A DNA stretch of 64,000 nucleotides from positions 62,001 to 126,000 of the forward strand of contig CANGVA010000004.1 in NCBI GenBank assembly GCA_947457395.1. Reading direction: 5' to 3'. How positions within the stretch are numbered: position 1 is the stretch's first letter; each line of letters starts with the position of its first letter. The DNA is from Bacteroidota bacterium (GTDB taxonomy: Bacteria > Bacteroidota > Bacteroidia > UKL13-3). Below are positions 60,869 through 64,000 of this stretch, one piece after another. The notes under the pieces are model-generated. The model did no database searches. It worked only from the letters and a program-made list of their open reading frames with translations, and was not told where the DNA came from. Position numbers and translations under genes: made by a program.

Positions 60869-62320
60869 TTATTTTGTAAGTGTTTTGATAAAATCAAATA
60901 GCAATCGCACCCCAACACCAGTTCCGTTTTTACTTCTGTAGCTATCACTAGTTGTATTCCAGGAAGGGCCGGCAATGTCAAAATGCATCCATGGATAATC
61001 GGTAAATTTTTCTAGGAATTTGCCTGCTGTAATTGCACCTGCAATCGGGCCACCAATATTTTTCATATCGGCAATATCACTTTTAATTAGTTTGGCATAT
61101 TCGTCAAAGAATGGAAACTCAACCAATCTTTCGTAAACCCTATTGCCACTTTCTTTTAATTTATCTTTTTGTTTTTCATTGGCCGTACCCATACATACTA
61201 TCCCGTATGGACCAATGGCTGCAGCTGCGGCACCGGTTAGTGTAGCAAAGTCAAGAACAAGCTCCGGTTTATATTTGCTGGCATAAGATAATGCATCTGC
61301 AAGAATCATTCTTCCTTCTGCATCACTATTAAGCATTTCAACAGTTTGGCCGTCATACATTTTAATCACATCACCGGGTGCATAGGCATTTTCTCCGGGT
61401 CTGTTATCTGTTGCAGGCACCAAAGCAATAACATGTGCTTTTAAATCGGCCTTTGCTATGGCATACATGGCAGCTGCTACTGTTGCTCCTCCTGCCATAT
61501 CACATTTCATATAATCCATACTATTGGCCGTAGGTTTTAAACTAAGTCCTCCTGTATCATACACTACTCCTTTACCAATCAAAACGAAAGGTTTTTTATT
61601 TTTTGCTTTCTTGGGTTTCCACTCCATAATGGTAAATGTAGGAGGTGTTTGACTCCCCATATTAACTGCTAAAAGTCCTCCCATTTTTAAAGCTTCAATT
61701 TGTTTTTTATTTAATACCTCAGCTTTAAATCCTGATTTCTTGCCCAGCTCTTTCATCTCTTGTGCAAAGGTTACTGCATTGAGGTATGATTGCGGCTCAT
61801 TAACAAGGTTACGTGCTTTGTAAACTGCATCTGTAACAATTTGTAATTCGTTTGCTTCTTCCTTTTTAACGTAAGTCTGATTAAGTAAGATGCTTGTTAA
61901 GGTGTTTTTATCCTTCTTATCACTTTTATATCTTAAGAACTGATAGTTGCTCAATGCACAACCCTCAGCTACTGCAAGCAACTCCCCATTTTTTATATTT
62001 ATAAAACTACTTAGCTGAATGGAATCATATTTGTGCGCATTTATGGTAGTGGCAATTTTGTTACCTGTATTTCTAAGTTCCTCCAGCTGCTGCCAGTGGC
62101 TCTTTTTATCAAAGGCTTCTGTTAGCTGAATAAAAACAAGGCGGTTAAACTGATTAACTGTAATAAACTTTTCATCAGCCTTGATTTTCTTTTCAATGTA
62201 GGCAAGTTCACGCTTGTCAAATCCTGCACCATCCCAGTTACTTTTTTTATTAGCAAGAAAAAACACAGACTCGCTATTGTTGATTTTAGTAAATGTTGAA
62301 ATTTGTGTGTGCGACATCAT
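60869..62320 (-). CDS. pepA: leucyl aminopeptidase, M17 family
   Basis: 483 residues. The two-metal active site is read from GKGVVYDTGGLSLKP (Lys, Asp), MKCDMAGGA (Asp) and NSDAEGRMILADAL, the M17 signature NTDAEGR with Ser for Thr. The N-terminal macro-like domain is divergent. It is a cytoplasmic hexameric aminopeptidase. Two Mets in a row start the frame (62320, 62317). A TAGTTTTG box (minus, 62347-62340) lies 20 nt upstream. First gene of pepA-pdxA-GT87. Confidence 0.93.
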   Translation of the reverse strand: MMSHTQISTFTKINNSESVFFLANKKSNWDGAGFDKRELAYIEKKIKADEKFITVNQFNRLVFIQLTEAFDKKSHWQQLEELRNTGNKIATTINAHKYDSIQLSSFINIKNGELLAVAEGCALSNYQFLRYKSDKKDKNTLTSILLNQTYVKKEEANELQIVTDAVYKARNLVNEPQSYLNAVTFAQEMKELGKKSGFKAEVLNKKQIEALKMGGLLAVNMGSQTPPTFTIMEWKPKKAKNKKPFVLIGKGVVYDTGGLSLKPTANSMDYMKCDMAGGATVAAAMYAIAKADLKAHVIALVPATDNRPGENAYAPGDVIKMYDGQTVEMLNSDAEGRMILADALSYASKYKPELVLDFATLTGAAAAAIGPYGIVCMGTANEKQKDKLKESGNRVYERLVEFPFFDEYAKLIKSDIADMKNIGGPIAGAITAGKFLEKFTDYPWMHFDIAGPSWNTTSDSYRSKNGTGVGVRLLFDFIKTLTK

Positions 62321-62339
62321 ATTATTAAACTTAAGTGAG

Positions 62340-62347
62340 CAAAACTA
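62340..62347 (-). promoter_or_regulatory. -7 box of the pepA operon
   Basis: TAGTTTTG on the minus strand fits TAnnTTTG, 19 nt before the ATG. The rest of the divergent 181-bp gap to rsmA holds no gene. Confidence 0.45.
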
Positions 62348-62501
62348 TAAAAAAAACTGAGATAGGGACGCTATTGTTGCATATCAGTTTAATTCGGTCT
62401 AAAAGTCATTTCGACTTGATATGGATCAAATGAAAATCAGCTACGTATAATTTAGAAAGTTATTTTGTCAAATCACAAACAATTTTTCTTCTATTTGTAA
62501 C

Positions 62502-63311
62502 GTGCAAAAAAAGAATGTAAAAATTAAGGTTGCACCCAAAAAACACCTGGGGCAGCATTTTCTGAATGATGAACGGGTTGCAAAAGATATTGCAGGCGCA
62601 TTAATAGAAAAAAATAACTGTAAATATGTGCTGGAGATTGGTCCTGGTATGGGTGTATTAACAAAATACTTACTTGGCAATGATGGTTTTATAACCCATG
62701 CAATTGATATAGACCATGAATCGGTATTATGGCTAAGGGAGCATTATCCGCAGCTTACACCTCATTTGATTGAGGGTGATTTTTTAAGACTTGATTTACA
62801 TCAGTTGATGCCCTCTAGCTTCTCACTCATTGGTAATTTCCCTTACAATATTTCCTCTCAAATTGTTTTCAAGGTGCTGGACAACCGCAAGCAGATTCCT
62901 TTGCTAGTTGGCATGTTCCAGAAAGAAGTTGCCGAACGTTTTTGTGCTACCCCACGGCATAAGGAGTATGGGATTTTAAGTGTGTTAACTCAGGCTTATT
63001 ATGATACTGAATATTTATTTACTGTAGATGCCCATGTTTTTACACCTCCGCCAAAAGTAAAATCAGGAGTAATTAGGCTCAGCGTGAAAAAAGATGAACC
63101 AGATGTAGCACAATCACTGTTATTCAGAACAGTAAAAGTGGCATTTAATCAGCGAAGAAAAAAATTAAGAAATGCTTTACAACAATTTCAGTTAAATGAT
63201 TCAATATTGCAGCAAGCCGGATTTATTGATAAAAGAGCGGAAGAGTTAAGCGTTTCCGATTTTATATACTTAAGTAAACTGATTGAGCAACATGGAAAAG
63301 CGCACGATTGA
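62502..63311 (+). CDS. rsmA: 16S rRNA (adenine(1518)-N6/adenine(1519)-N6)-dimethyltransferase
   Basis: 269 residues. KKHLGQHFLND is the KsgA/RsmA N-terminal signature, VLEIGPGMGVLTKYL is SAM motif I, and the catalytic NFPYNIS is IGNFPYNISSQIVF. The C-terminal domain includes FTPPPKVKSGVIRL. It dimethylates two adjacent adenines of helix 45 in late 30S assembly. The start is GTG 62502; no ATG precedes the conserved start. It overlaps mgtE by 20 bp. Confidence 0.95.
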   Translation: MQKKNVKIKVAPKKHLGQHFLNDERVAKDIAGALIEKNNCKYVLEIGPGMGVLTKYLLGNDGFITHAIDIDHESVLWLREHYPQLTPHLIEGDFLRLDLHQLMPSSFSLIGNFPYNISSQIVFKVLDNRKQIPLLVGMFQKEVAERFCATPRHKEYGILSVLTQAYYDTEYLFTVDAHVFTPPPKVKSGVIRLSVKKDEPDVAQSLLFRTVKVAFNQRRKKLRNALQQFQLNDSILQQAGFIDKRAEELSVSDFIYLSKLIEQHGKAHD

Positions 63312-64000
63312 TCAGGCATTTGTAAAGCATATAAAGCAACTGCTAGAGCAGCAGGGTAATGAGAATATTACCTCTATGCTACATGGCATGTATGCACAGG
63401 ATATTGCTGAGTTGCTGGATAAAGTGCAGCCGGATGAGGCACGCTTGCTTATGAGCATGGTAGAGAAAGATAAAATTATTAAGGTGCTTGTTGAGATGGA
63501 AGAGAATGTGAGAGAGTCTTTCCTATCGGCATATACGCCAAAGGATATTGCAGACGAGTTTATCCAAAATATGGACTCTGATGATGCAGTATATATACTT
63601 AACCAATTACCGGTTAAGGAAAAAGAGGATGTTATTGCAAGTTTAACCGATATAGCCTACGCATCCAGCTTGCTTTCTTTGCTAAGCTATGAGGAGTATA
63701 CTGCCGGAAGTTTAATGGCTGTGGAATTGGTAAAAGCAAATGTTGAATGGACGGTGGGGCAATGTGTGGAAGAAATACGCAGACAGGCTGAAAATGTAGA
63801 TACCATTTACGTAGTTTATGTGGTTGATTATTACGAACGTTTGCTAGGTATCATTACCTTAAAAAACCTTATCCTTACACATCCTGATTTGCCTTTGGCC
63901 GATGTTTATAACAAAGAAGTGATATCCGTATCTACCTCAACTGATTCTGAAGAAATCGCAAATTTGTTTAAAAAGTATGATCTGGTGGTTTTGCCGGTTG
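63292..64000 (+). CDS. mgtE: magnesium transporter MgtE, N-terminal part
   Basis: Open from ATG 63292 to the right window edge; 236 residues are visible. The superhelical MgtE N domain (HGMYAQDIAELLDKVQPDEA, YTPKDIADEFIQNMDSDDAV, LNQLPVKEKEDVIASL) is followed by the first CBS domain (SYEEYTAGSLMAVELVKA) and the start of the second (NKEVISVSTSTDSEEIANLF). The membrane domain lies outside. MgtE is a Mg2+-gated channel; the CBS and N domains sense cytosolic Mg2+. It overlaps rsmA by 20 bp, so the genes are coupled. Confidence 0.93.
   Translation, partial: MEKRTIDQAFVKHIKQLLEQQGNENITSMLHGMYAQDIAELLDKVQPDEARLLMSMVEKDKIIKVLVEMEENVRESFLSAYTPKDIADEFIQNMDSDDAVYILNQLPVKEKEDVIASLTDIAYASSLLSLLSYEEYTAGSLMAVELVKANVEWTVGQCVEEIRRQAENVDTIYVVYVVDYYERLLGIITLKNLILTHPDLPLADVYNKEVISVSTSTDSEEIANLFKKYDLVVLPV

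Overview
This 64 kb window is chromosomal DNA from a member of the Bacteroidota, probably near Chitinophagales/Sphingobacteriales. The evidence is: -7 boxes of the form TAnnTTTG instead of E. coli-type promoters; start codons almost without Shine-Dalgarno sequences, except rpsU; type IX secretion (T9SS) C-terminal sorting domains on two exported proteins; PorV-like and other outer-membrane beta-barrel proteins; a KorAB 2-oxoacid:ferredoxin oxidoreductase; and the order tRNA-Thr/Tyr/Gly/Thr - tuf - tRNA-Trp - secE - nusG - rplKAJL - rpoBC - DUF3467. Most of the window is core genome. I see no prophage, insertion sequence, CRISPR array or defence island.

Layout. 1-3.2 kb: end of rlmD, a small unknown gene, a GT2 glycosyltransferase, and aroQ divergent from a XerD-like recombinase. 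3.4-6.3 kb: korA-korB. 6.5-14.1 kb: short asparaginase-like protein, GDP-L-fucose genes (gmd, fcl), a heparinase/alginate-lyase-like T9SS cargo protein, a flippase-like membrane protein and a T9SS nuclease-like protein. 14.1-14.9 kb: rplU-rpmA with promoter and terminator. 14.9-19.6 kb: a four-gene minus-strand operon (PorV-like protein, HHH-barrel protein, corA, small outer-membrane protein). 19.6-22.2 kb: K+-dependent membrane pyrophosphatase with a cysteine-rich tail and a cysteine/histidine-rich ORF continuing in frame behind its UGA. 22.2-23.5 kb: class V aminotransferase-like protein. 23.5-28.0 kb: the methionine operon metY-metX-thioesterase-hom, behind a 0.4 kb leader holding two small Met/Cys-rich ORFs and alternative hairpins. 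28.2-30.4 kb: cold-shock-domain protein, rpsU, a XerC-like recombinase and a ribosome hibernation factor. 30.5-43.9 kb: tRNAs plus the translation/transcription operon, including two identical 104-bp repeats made from a broken tRNA-Gly 5' half. 43.9-51.4 kb: lipoproteins, carA, methyltransferase, eno, fabD, a QueD-like enzyme and hldD. 51.4-58.6 kb: a very large histidine kinase translationally coupled to a 1,168-residue outer-membrane protein. 58.6-62.3 kb: pepA-pdxA-GT87. 62.5-64 kb: rsmA and the start of mgtE.

The most striking non-textbook observations are: (1) the tandem Met/Cys leader peptides in front of metY, which look like ribosome-mediated attenuation by methionine/cysteine supply; (2) the tRNA-Gly-derived tandem repeats carrying a palindromic insert in the D-loop; (3) the UGA-split metal-binding-like tail of the pyrophosphatase; and (4) the single strong Shine-Dalgarno sequence, in front of rpsU. 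All functional calls come from reading motifs by eye. No database search was run.
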